A DNA stretch of 47,394 nt from Anaerolineaceae bacterium (GTDB lineage Bacteria; Chloroflexota; Anaerolineae; Promineifilales; Promineifilaceae): the NCBI GenBank assembly GCA_002699125.1, contig PABI01000175.1, forward strand, positions 1 through 47,394. Direction: 5' to 3'. Each line of letters opens with the position of its first letter. Position 1 is the first letter of the stretch. The notes beneath the pieces were generated by a model. The model made no database searches. It was given only the letters and a program-made list of their open reading frames with translations, and was not told where the DNA came from. This document shows, one piece after another, positions 34,896-42,858 of the stretch. The position numbers and the translations under genes are program-made.

Positions 34896-35927
34896 ATGAG
34901 ACAATCTCGCTATCTTCTTAAAAAAATCGGCTGGGCACTGCTTACTGTGCTCATCGTCATCTTGCTCAACTTCTTCCTCTTCCGCATTTTGCCGGGTGAT
35001 CCGGCGCGGGCAGGCATTCGCGATCCGCGCCTGACCCAAGATGCCGTGGCCGCCATTCGTGAGCGGTTTGGCCTGGACAAGCCAGTTATCAACTGCTTTG
35101 AATCGCTCAACCCGGTGGAGTTTGGCAGCTGTGGCGTTAATCCGCTGGATACGCAGCTTTTCATCTACATTGGCAATTTGCTGCAGGGGGAATTGGGTAT
35201 CAGCTACCATACCAATCGCCCGGTGGCCGACATGCTCAAGGAGCAGCTGTGGAACACCGTGCTGCTCATCGGTGTGGCTCAGATTTTGGCCATCGTGTTG
35301 GGGATGGTTTTGGGTATTTTGGCAGCGTGGCGGGCCAAAACCACCATTGATTATGGTGCGCTGCTGGCCAGCCTCACGTTCTGGAGCTTGCCTACCTTTT
35401 GGCTGGGAATCATCTTGCTCTTTTGGGGCAGCAATCAGCTGGGTTTGCCCACAGGCGGCAAGGCGACCCCGGGCGGCAATTTTGCTAACATTTGGCAGGA
35501 GTGGGCCGATGTCGGTCGTCATCTGCTGCTGCCTACGCTCACCTACACCATCGTCTTTTTAGGTGAATACATGCTCATCATGCGCAGCACGCTGCTGGAT
35601 GTGTTGAGCGAAGATTACATCCTGACGGCCAAGGCCAAAGGGCTGCGCACGGCGCAAATCCTCAAGGACCACGCGCTGCAAAATGCCATGCTGCCGATGG
35701 TAACGATTATTGCTCTGAACCTCGGTTTTACGGTGGCGGGCGCAATCCAGATCGAGACGGTTTTTTCCTGGCCGGGATTGGGTGGGGCGATTTTTACGGC
35801 CGTTGGCCGCAAAGATTATCCCATGTTGCAAGGGGCTTTTTTGCTCATTGCTGTGAGCGTAATTTTTGCCAATTTCGTGGCCGATTTACTGTATTCGTAT
35901 CTTGATCCGCGAGTGAAAGCAGGTTAG
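34896..35927 (+). CDS. Dpp/Opp-type ABC transporter permease (DppB-like, second operon)
   Basis: This 343-aa membrane permease has the DppB-like opening (RYLLKKIGWALLTVLIVILL) and FRILPGDPAR. Its first periplasmic loop has an extra Cys-containing segment (CFESLNPVEFGSC) that the first operon's DppB lacks. The EAA loop is TAKAKGLRTAQILKDHALQN, near residue 242-262. It ends DLLYSYLDPRVKAG, as usual. The DppC-like gene follows after 3 bases. Confidence 0.92.
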   Translation: MRQSRYLLKKIGWALLTVLIVILLNFFLFRILPGDPARAGIRDPRLTQDAVAAIRERFGLDKPVINCFESLNPVEFGSCGVNPLDTQLFIYIGNLLQGELGISYHTNRPVADMLKEQLWNTVLLIGVAQILAIVLGMVLGILAAWRAKTTIDYGALLASLTFWSLPTFWLGIILLFWGSNQLGLPTGGKATPGGNFANIWQEWADVGRHLLLPTLTYTIVFLGEYMLIMRSTLLDVLSEDYILTAKAKGLRTAQILKDHALQNAMLPMVTIIALNLGFTVAGAIQIETVFSWPGLGGAIFTAVGRKDYPMLQGAFLLIAVSVIFANFVADLLYSYLDPRVKAG

Positions 35928-35930
35928 GCG

Positions 35931-36887
35931 ATGAGTGAAACAAGCATTGGCACAACCTCCATGCGCGGCTTCTGGCGCAGCTTCCGGCGCAGCCGCATGG
36001 GGCTGGTAGGGTTGTTTATGCTGGTGACGGTTGTGTTAACGGCCGTTTTCGCCCCCGCCATCGCCCCCTATGATCCCAAAGAAGTAGTGCGCGTCACCAT
36101 TGACGATATTTACGCTCCCCCCAACGCTGCCCATTGGCTGGGCACTGACGACGCCGGCCGCGACGTGCTGTCTAACTTTATCTATGGCTCGCGCGTTTCA
36201 TTGATTGTTGGTTTTTTTGCCTCGTTTATCTCCATCTTTATCGGCAGTCTGGTGGGAATTGTGGCTGGTTTTTATGGGGGGCGCGCCGAAAATATCCTCA
36301 TGCGCTTTACGGACATCATGCTGGTGATTCCCGACTTGCCGCTGGCGGTGGTTATTGTTGCCCTGACGAAGCCCAGCTTGTGGAACATTATTTTTGTGAT
36401 TGGGCTGCTGGGCTGGACCGGCTCGGCGCGGCTGGTGCGCTCGCAAACATTGGCAGTGAAGCAGCGCAAATTTGTGTTGCGCGCCCGCTCGCTGGGGGCG
36501 GGCAATATGCACATTATCCGCTACCACATCTTCCCGATGGTCTTGCCGCTGATTGTGGTGAACACGGTGCTGGTCATCTCCCTGGCGATTTTGAACGAGA
36601 GCACGCTCAGCTTCCTGGGCCTGTCTGACCCCACGGCGTTGAGTTGGGGGCAGATGCTGAACTTTGCTTTTACCCGCGGGGCGATGAGCGCCCGCGCCTG
36701 GTGGGCTTTGGTGACGCCGGGTTTGGGTATTGTGTGGGCGGTGCTGGCCTGCACGCTGCTGGGGCAAGGGCTGGAGCAAGTATTGAATCCTCGGCTGGAA
36801 TCGCACCATCTGGCGGTGGGCAAACACATGATCGACCGCAGTACAGAGATGACCGCAGAGGGAATAGCAGGAGAAGCGCGGATATGA
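35931..36887 (+). CDS. Dpp/Opp-type ABC transporter permease (DppC-like, second operon)
   Basis: This 318-aa permease has the DppC layout: MGLVGLFMLVTVVLTAVFAP as the first helix, HWLGTDDAGRDVLSNFIYGS as the periplasmic hallmark and the EAA loop RARSLGAGNMHIIRYHIFP near residue 186-204. The C-terminus carries about 25 extra hydrophilic residues after LNPRLE. Its TGA overlaps the ATG of the next ATPase gene by ATGA. Confidence 0.92.
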   Translation: MSETSIGTTSMRGFWRSFRRSRMGLVGLFMLVTVVLTAVFAPAIAPYDPKEVVRVTIDDIYAPPNAAHWLGTDDAGRDVLSNFIYGSRVSLIVGFFASFISIFIGSLVGIVAGFYGGRAENILMRFTDIMLVIPDLPLAVVIVALTKPSLWNIIFVIGLLGWTGSARLVRSQTLAVKQRKFVLRARSLGAGNMHIIRYHIFPMVLPLIVVNTVLVISLAILNESTLSFLGLSDPTALSWGQMLNFAFTRGAMSARAWWALVTPGLGIVWAVLACTLLGQGLEQVLNPRLESHHLAVGKHMIDRSTEMTAEGIAGEARI

Positions 36888-37864
36888 GGTCATTAAAGCA
36901 AGCGCCTATTTTGCTGGATGTGTGTCACTTAAGCACGAATTTTTTGGTGCCAGGGGATACACCTGCACGTGCTCTGGTGGATATTAATTTTACCCTGCGT
37001 GAGGGCGAGGTTTTGGGCATTGTGGGGGAGAGCGGCTGTGGCAAAACGACGTTGATGCTGTCTTTGATGCGGTTGCTGCCGGGGAACGGCCGTATCACCT
37101 CCGGCCAGATCAACTTCATGGGTCAAGATTTGCTTTCACTCTCTGAGCGGGAAATGGACGGCGTGCGCTGGAAAAACATTGCCATGATCTTCCAGGGGGC
37201 GATGAATGCGCTGAATCCGGTACACACCGTAGGCAACCAGATTGCCGAAGCGATCATCCAGCACAACTACATAACCGATAAGAAATTGGTGACTGATCGG
37301 GTGGTGGAGCTGTTGGAACTGGTGGGCATCGGCGCCGAGCGCAAGGACCAGTACCCGCACCAATATTCCGGCGGAATGCGCCAGCGGGCCATGATCGCCA
37401 TGGCCCTGGCCTGCAATCCACAGGTGGTCATTGCCGATGAGCCGACCACAGCGCTTGATGTGATGATCCAGGCGCAGATTTTGGAACTTTTGGGCCAGCT
37501 GCGCGATAAGCTGGGGCTGTCGATTTTGTTTGTGACGCATGATTTGGGCGTGGTGGCCGAGATGTGCGATACGGTGTTGGTAATGTATGGTGGCGTTACG
37601 GCCGAATACGCCGATGTCGATACCGTTTTCAACGATCCGCAGCATCCCTACACGCAGGAACTACTGCGCGCCTTTCCCGATTTGACAAAGCCGACCGAAA
37701 AGCTGGTGAGCATTCCCGGCTACCCGCCGCGCTTGAACGCGCTGCCACCGGGCTGCCGCTTTGCCCCGCGCTGCCCCCAGGTGTTCGAGCGCTGTCATAT
37801 TGCCGAACCTGCGCTGCACCGGCTGAATGGTGCTCATTTTGCCAGCTGCCATTTGGTCGAATAA
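36884..37864 (+). CDS. Dpp/Opp-type ABC transporter ATPase (DppD-like, second operon)
   Basis: This 326-aa ATPase has GESGCGKTT, YSGGMRQRAMIA, VIADEPTTALDVM and VTHDLGVV. Its Q-loop reads MIFQGAMNALNPV, a variant known in part of the DppD group, instead of MIFQDPMTSLNPV. The C-terminal Cys pattern CRFAPRCPQVFERC is present. The frame is open back to 36644, but that part overlaps the permease gene. The ATG at 36884, coupled through ATGA and preceded by AGGAG, is the start. Confidence 0.93.
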   Translation: MRSLKQAPILLDVCHLSTNFLVPGDTPARALVDINFTLREGEVLGIVGESGCGKTTLMLSLMRLLPGNGRITSGQINFMGQDLLSLSEREMDGVRWKNIAMIFQGAMNALNPVHTVGNQIAEAIIQHNYITDKKLVTDRVVELLELVGIGAERKDQYPHQYSGGMRQRAMIAMALACNPQVVIADEPTTALDVMIQAQILELLGQLRDKLGLSILFVTHDLGVVAEMCDTVLVMYGGVTAEYADVDTVFNDPQHPYTQELLRAFPDLTKPTEKLVSIPGYPPRLNALPPGCRFAPRCPQVFERCHIAEPALHRLNGAHFASCHLVE

Positions 37865-37874
37865 TTCACAATTT

Positions 37875-37943
37875 TGTCATGCCTGCGAAAGCAGGCATCC
37901 ATATTGACTGCATGGCTGGATTCCCGCATTCGCGGGAATGACA
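37875..37943. repeat. TGTCAT-ended palindromic element between the two ATPase genes
   Basis: The element runs from TGTCAT (37875) to ATGACA (ending 37943). It contains two hairpins: GCCTGCGAAAGCAGGC on the left, and TTCCCGC...GCGGGAA around CATTC on the right. It has no open frame. Elements of this TGTCAT-CCTGCGAAAGCAGG type are scattered in many environmental genomes (recalled). It separates the DppD-like and DppF-like genes, which overlap in the first operon. Confidence 0.8.
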
Positions 37944-37962
37944 GTTCAAATCTGTTGGACTA

Positions 37963-38943
37963 ATGACCGAAAATTACATAATTCAAGTCAAAAATTTACG
38001 AAAGCTGTTTCCCGTTAAGAAGACGACGCTGTGGGAAAAAGAAGACAAGTTTGTCCATGCCGTGGACGACGTAAGCTTTGTGCTGCATCCCGGCGAGGTG
38101 CTGGCGCTGGTGGGGGAGAGCGGCTGCGGCAAATCCACCCTGGCCTTAACGTTGATGAATCTGGAAACCTCCACTTCGGGCCAGATTTTTTTTGAAGGAC
38201 AGGACGTGACGCACCTGAGCGGTAAGCCGCTGCAGGCGATGCGGCGCGACATTCAGATGGTATTCCAGGACCCCTACGAATCGCTTAACCCCACGATGAC
38301 AATTGGCGATATCGTGGCCGAGCCGTTGGTGGTGCATCGCCTGGCGCCGAACAAGCAGGAGCGGGAAGCACGGGTGGTCCGGGCATTGGAGGATGCAGGC
38401 TTGAAGCCGGCCAGCAACTTCATGCATCGCTATCCGCATGAGCTGTCCGGCGGGCAGCGGCAGCGGGTGGTCATTGCCGGGGCGCTGGTGCTGGAGCCAA
38501 AGGTGCTGCTGGCCGACGAGCCGGTGTCGATGCTGGACGTGAGCATTCGCGCCGAGATTTTGAATTTGCTGGCGTCACTGCGGGAGACGCGGGGCATCTC
38601 GGTGCTGTTCATTACCCACGATTTGGGCACGGTGGCTTATTTTGCCGACCGGATTGCGGTGATGTACCTGGGCCGGATTGTGGAGATGGGCCAGACGTTG
38701 GCTGTTTTGCAACGGCCGTTACACCCCTACACCAAAGCGCTCCTCTCCGTGATGCCTGTGCCCAATCCCCGGCTGCGGCGAGAGCGCATTATCTTGCAGG
38801 GCGAAACGCCAAATCCGATCAACTTACCGAGCGGCTGCCGTTTTCACCCCCGCTGCCCTGTTGCCCAACCCCACTGCCAGGAGAGCGATCCTGAGTGGCG
38901 CGAAATTGAACCGCTGCACTGGGCTGCCTGCCTTGAGGCCTGA
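37963..38943 (+). CDS. Dpp/Opp-type ABC transporter ATPase (DppF-like, second operon)
   Basis: This 326-aa ATPase closes the second operon. It has GESGCGKST, VFQDPYESLNPTM (Q-loop), LSGGQRQRVVIA (signature), LADEPVSMLDVS (Walker B) and ITHDLGTV (H-switch). The C-terminal extension has CRFHPRCPVAQPHC. No good Shine-Dalgarno is visible before the ATG, because the repeat element lies just upstream, so translation may be weaker than in the first operon. Confidence 0.93.
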   Translation: MTENYIIQVKNLRKLFPVKKTTLWEKEDKFVHAVDDVSFVLHPGEVLALVGESGCGKSTLALTLMNLETSTSGQIFFEGQDVTHLSGKPLQAMRRDIQMVFQDPYESLNPTMTIGDIVAEPLVVHRLAPNKQEREARVVRALEDAGLKPASNFMHRYPHELSGGQRQRVVIAGALVLEPKVLLADEPVSMLDVSIRAEILNLLASLRETRGISVLFITHDLGTVAYFADRIAVMYLGRIVEMGQTLAVLQRPLHPYTKALLSVMPVPNPRLRRERIILQGETPNPINLPSGCRFHPRCPVAQPHCQESDPEWREIEPLHWAACLEA

Positions 38944-39107
38944 GATTTGACGCCAATAACCGCCTGCCTGAGTTGGACCCCAGGCTAAAAGAGTCCATCT
39001 TACCAGAATGAAATGATTCTTGTATCATTGGCAAGCCTGAATCACGGCCGAACTGCCGTGGCGCAGCGTGCTTCTGACAAGACCTTCATTGAGAGGAAAG
39101 GTGGAAA

Positions 39108-42017
39108 ATGACCTCAGCAGAAAACCTCCCTGACTCCCCCAGTTTTGTCGCTCGGGAAACTGAGCTGACCCGTTTGCAAGGTTATTTAGCGCAGGCAGTG
39201 GATGGAAACGGCCGTGTCATTTTTGTCACCGGCGAAGCTGGCGCCGGCAAGACAACCCTGGTCACCGAATTTGCCCGTCAGGCCCAGCAAAACAACGGCG
39301 AACTCCTGTTTGTCGTGGGTAACTGCAATGCGCAAACGGGTCGCGGGGATCCGTATCTGCCATTTCGGGAAGTTCTGGGGCTGCTCACCGGAGACGTCGA
39401 TGAAAAACTTGCCCAGGGCGCGATCACGGCCGAGGGTGCGCAGCGGCTGCAAAAATTTGTCAAGATTTCTGGTGAGGCATTGGTGGAGATTGGCCCACTG
39501 TTGATCAGCACCCTCCTGCCTGGCGTGGGCTCTTTTATCGGCCGTATCTCTGTTTTTGCCGCAGATAAGCTGGGCTGGCTGGACAAACTAAAAAACCTTG
39601 CCAATAAACCAGAAATTGAGCACACTGAACTCAGCCAGGAGCAGATTTTTGCCCAATATACAGCCATATTAAAAACCCTCTCAACCAGGCAGCCCTTGCT
39701 GCTTTGGCTGGATGATTTGCATTGGGTGGATCCTGACTCTGCGGCTCTATTATTCCAACTGGGCCGGGCGTTGGAACACAACAGCGTTCTGATCATCGGC
39801 ACGTACCGGCAAGAGGATGTGGCGTTGCTACATGGCGGTGAACCACATCCGATGGCTAATATTGTCAATGAGTTCAAGCGGTATTGGGGCGACATCCAGA
39901 TTGATCTCGATCAAGCGCGTGCCGGCAGCGGGCGGGATTTTGTTGATGCTTTGTTGGATACCTTTCCTAACCAGCTGGGTGAAGATTTCCGGCAGGCGTT
40001 GTTTAATCACACCGGCGGCCATCCATTGTTCACCGTAGAACTGCTGCATGACCTGCAAGAACGGGGCGATTTGCAGCCAGATAGGAATGGACACTGGTTT
40101 GCTGTCCCTGCGTTAGATTGGCGTTTGCTGCCGGCTCGTGTAGAAGGCGTCATCGAAAAACGGATCAACCGGCTGGATACTGAACTGCAAGAAGCATTGA
40201 CTATTGCCAGCGTCGAAGGCGAACAATTTACCATAGAAGTGGTGGCGCGTATGCTGCAAATTCCCGCCCGCGATCTCGTGCGTCGATTCAGCCGAGAAGC
40301 GAGCAAACAACATCGGCTGGTGCAGGCGCAAAGCAGTCAGCATGTGGGCCGGCAGCGACTTTCCCGCTACCAGTTTCGGCACAGTTTAATTCAGAAATAT
40401 CTGTATCACAACCTGGATGAAGTGGAACGCGCTTATTTGCACGAAGATATGGCCAGTATCCTGGAAGAAATCTACACAGAATCAGCCGAGCTGATTGAGG
40501 ACCAGCTGGAAACGCTCGTATACCATTTTTATGCTGCCGAATTGTGGCCCAAAGTGTTAGAGTATGCCCGGCGTGCCGGCGAGAAAGGGTTGGCGTGGTC
40601 TGCACCGCAAACGGCCGTTGACCAATTCACGGTTGCCCTCACCGCTGCCGAAATGCTGGATGATCCGTCTATCTCGTCTCTTTACCGCAAGCGTGGCCTG
40701 GCCTTTGATACATTGGGTGACTTTGATCGAGCGCGGAACGATTATGAAACTGCCCAAGACAAAGCCCGTGCCGCAAATGATCATTACTTGCTGTGGCAAA
40801 CAATGCTCGACCTGGGGCTGTTGTGGGCGTCGCGCGATTATGAAAAAACGGGCGAATATTGCCAGGCAGCGCTGGCGTTAGCCCGTGAAATAGCCGATCA
40901 AGCCACAATCGGCCATAGTCTCAACCGGTTAGGCAATTGGGTAATGAATAAAGGGGAACCGGCAAAAGCCCTGACCTACCACCAGGAGGCGCTGGGCATT
41001 TTCAAGGAACTGGATGACCCGCGAGGAACTGCCGCTACACTGGATTTGCTGGCAATGACCAACGGACAGTACGGCGATTTCCCCATCACGGCCGCTTATT
41101 ATGAACAAGCCATCCCCATTCTGCGCGAGCTGAATGAACAAAAAACTTTGGCTTCCAGCCTGACCAATTTGGCCTCTTTTACCCTGGACATCACGCAAAT
41201 TCAAGAAGCTATCTCCATTGCCCGGGAAATTCGCTGGCGCTCCGGAGAAGCCTATGCCTTAAACAACCTGGGGTTTATCCTGGCCGCCAAAGGCGATTAT
41301 GGTGGAGGATTGACGGCCGCGAATCAAGGTCTGGCCTTAGCCCGGGAGATCGGCCATCGCCTGTGGCAATGTGCCTGCCATGTGCCTTTGGGTGAGATCT
41401 ACCACGATCTGTTGGCAGAACAGCAGGCGCGGGACCATCTAGAAGAAGGGTTACGACTGGCCCAGGAAGTAGGCTCTCATTTTTTCATTAATTTCAACCG
41501 CGGTTTATTAGCTTCTATCTGTGTACAGACAGGCCAATTGGACGAGGCTGATGCACTGTTGGTAGAACTGCCGGATCGACCGACGATGATGACTGATTTT
41601 GTCTGGGCTAAGCCGGTGGCGGAATTGGCTCTGGCTCGCGGTGAAGCAGATCGGGCGCTGTTGATCCTGGATGGTATTCAATTGCCGGATCCAGCGGTTT
41701 GGAACGGCCGTATGACAACCTTTTTTGGCCCGCTGTTATTACTCAGGGGGAAAATCTTGCTTTCTTTAAACCAATTGGCGGAAGCCGAGCACTATCTGCA
41801 AAAGGCCATCCAGCTGTATGAACAATCGGGAATCAAATTGGGTTTGTGGCCAATGTACCTTGTCCTGAGCCAATTGTACTTACAGATGAATGACCTTGTC
41901 CGGGCTAACGACGCTGTTCAGGCAGCACGTGATGTAATCTCGGCTATTTCCGCTACGCTAGATGATGACACGTTGCGTACCGCCTTTCGCCAGCGAGCCG
42001 AGGCAAGAATCCCGTAA
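39108..42017 (+). CDS. STAND-like AAA ATPase with C-terminal TPR repeats
   Basis: This 969-aa protein has an N-terminal P-loop ATPase with a canonical Walker A, GEAGAGKT at 42-49, and a Walker-B-like LLLWLDDLHWVD at about 197-208. A helical region follows, and from about residue 480 a long array of TPR-like helix pairs (for example AEYWPKVLEYARRAGEKGL-type repeats, and AEHYLQKAIQLYEQSG near the end). It resembles the ATPase-TPR half of the two sAC-like proteins nearby, without a cyclase or DNA-binding domain. A sensor or scaffold role is likely; the partner and signal are unknown. The ATG is preceded by AGGAAAGGTGG. The 38944-39107 gap shows no clear promoter. Confidence 0.85.
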   Translation: MTSAENLPDSPSFVARETELTRLQGYLAQAVDGNGRVIFVTGEAGAGKTTLVTEFARQAQQNNGELLFVVGNCNAQTGRGDPYLPFREVLGLLTGDVDEKLAQGAITAEGAQRLQKFVKISGEALVEIGPLLISTLLPGVGSFIGRISVFAADKLGWLDKLKNLANKPEIEHTELSQEQIFAQYTAILKTLSTRQPLLLWLDDLHWVDPDSAALLFQLGRALEHNSVLIIGTYRQEDVALLHGGEPHPMANIVNEFKRYWGDIQIDLDQARAGSGRDFVDALLDTFPNQLGEDFRQALFNHTGGHPLFTVELLHDLQERGDLQPDRNGHWFAVPALDWRLLPARVEGVIEKRINRLDTELQEALTIASVEGEQFTIEVVARMLQIPARDLVRRFSREASKQHRLVQAQSSQHVGRQRLSRYQFRHSLIQKYLYHNLDEVERAYLHEDMASILEEIYTESAELIEDQLETLVYHFYAAELWPKVLEYARRAGEKGLAWSAPQTAVDQFTVALTAAEMLDDPSISSLYRKRGLAFDTLGDFDRARNDYETAQDKARAANDHYLLWQTMLDLGLLWASRDYEKTGEYCQAALALAREIADQATIGHSLNRLGNWVMNKGEPAKALTYHQEALGIFKELDDPRGTAATLDLLAMTNGQYGDFPITAAYYEQAIPILRELNEQKTLASSLTNLASFTLDITQIQEAISIAREIRWRSGEAYALNNLGFILAAKGDYGGGLTAANQGLALAREIGHRLWQCACHVPLGEIYHDLLAEQQARDHLEEGLRLAQEVGSHFFINFNRGLLASICVQTGQLDEADALLVELPDRPTMMTDFVWAKPVAELALARGEADRALLILDGIQLPDPAVWNGRMTTFFGPLLLLRGKILLSLNQLAEAEHYLQKAIQLYEQSGIKLGLWPMYLVLSQLYLQMNDLVRANDAVQAARDVISAISATLDDDTLRTAFRQRAEARIP

Positions 42018-42244
42018 GAGCGCAAGAGGATTTAGGGCGTAACGAATTGATGGAAAATCGAGCCACTGCGTTGGGCTGTTTCCCCTGAAGTTTAAGACAA
42101 ATTCAACGCCTCCGTCACGTCTGCGGGAGTGGCGGTAATGCCTAGCGTTACGTCTGATAATCTTTCCAATTGGCCCAGCTTAAGCAACAGCTTTGGCTAA
42201 ACTCGGGTCGAAAGTTTAGGTGGGGTGCTATAAAATAGGATCGT
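42018..42244. other. Intergenic region with a possible gene remnant and a -10-like box
   Basis: These 227 bp lie between the ATPase-TPR gene and the small membrane protein gene. TATAAA at 42229-42234 could serve as a -10 box, starting transcripts only a few bases before the ATG at 42245. On the minus strand, 42092-42196 is an open stretch of 34 codons without a start that looks protein-like (it includes QLERLSDVTLGITATPADV) and may be the last trace of a lost gene. No function can be assigned. Confidence 0.3.
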
Positions 42245-42775
42245 ATGCTACCAAGTATCGAAAACATCCAGTTTGAAGAAAACAATGAACGGCTAAAGGT
42301 GGTCCTGCCGGTGAAAAAGCAGTGGATTTACCTGTTGTTGTACAGTGTGATGCTGCTCACCTGGGTAGGCATGTTTATTTTTGGGCTGGTTTTTACCTTC
42401 CAGATGGCTTTTTCTGGGGAGCGGTTTGCTTTTGTTTTTACGGTGATGCTGTTGGGGCTGCTCTATCTTTTGTTTTTGCTGGGGCGCATTGTTTGGCGAC
42501 AGTGGCAATTTTATGCGGCCAACCGGGAGATTTTGTTTGTGCATGATGATATGCTCATCGTGCGCCGCCCCGTTTCGATATTTGGCATTACTACGGCTTA
42601 TGATCGGGCGCACGTAACGCCATATTATTACAGCGAAAAGCACAACAGCCTGGCTTTTGATTATGGGCATCAACACGTTTATTTTGGACGAGATTTGCTG
42701 CCAGATCCGGCCAGGAGACTAATTGGCTATTTAAATGCGCGATATTATCCCCATCATGGAGAAGAGGATGAGTAG
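42245..42775 (+). CDS. Two-helix membrane protein of unknown function
   Basis: I do not recognise the family. The 176-aa protein has a short hydrophilic N-terminus and two adjacent membrane helices (about 27-50 and 61-84). A C-terminal soluble domain of about 90 residues follows, rich in beta-type segments (ILFVHDDMLIVRRPVSIFG, VYFGRDLL). This resembles the small PH-like membrane proteins common in bacteria, but that is only an impression. It lies 83 bases upstream of the second sAC-like gene on the same strand, and a hairpin repeat separates them. A shared function with the cyclase is possible but unproven. Confidence 0.75.
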   Translation: MLPSIENIQFEENNERLKVVLPVKKQWIYLLLYSVMLLTWVGMFIFGLVFTFQMAFSGERFAFVFTVMLLGLLYLLFLLGRIVWRQWQFYAANREILFVHDDMLIVRRPVSIFGITTAYDRAHVTPYYYSEKHNSLAFDYGHQHVYFGRDLLPDPARRLIGYLNARYYPHHGEEDE

Positions 42776-42803
42776 GTAGCCATTCATTCTATCTTGAATA
42801 AGC

Positions 42804-42845
42804 GATTAGAGATTGAGCAATCTCCAGTTTCTAATCTCCAATCTC
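42804..42845. repeat. Hairpin repeat upstream of the second sAC-like gene
   Basis: GATTAGA (42804-42810) and TCTAATC (about 42830-42836) flank a loop with AGATTGAGCAATCT, itself a small palindrome. A further CCAATCTC follows. The units resemble those of the 30960-30992 hairpin (AGATTG...CAATCT). It lies within 60 bases of the ATG at 42859 and could affect its translation. Confidence 0.5.
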
Positions 42846-42858
42846 AATATCAGAAATA

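Noticed and set aside
42092..42196. Protein-like stretch of 34 codons without a start
   Set aside because: Too short to identify; kept only as a possible remnant in the intergenic note.
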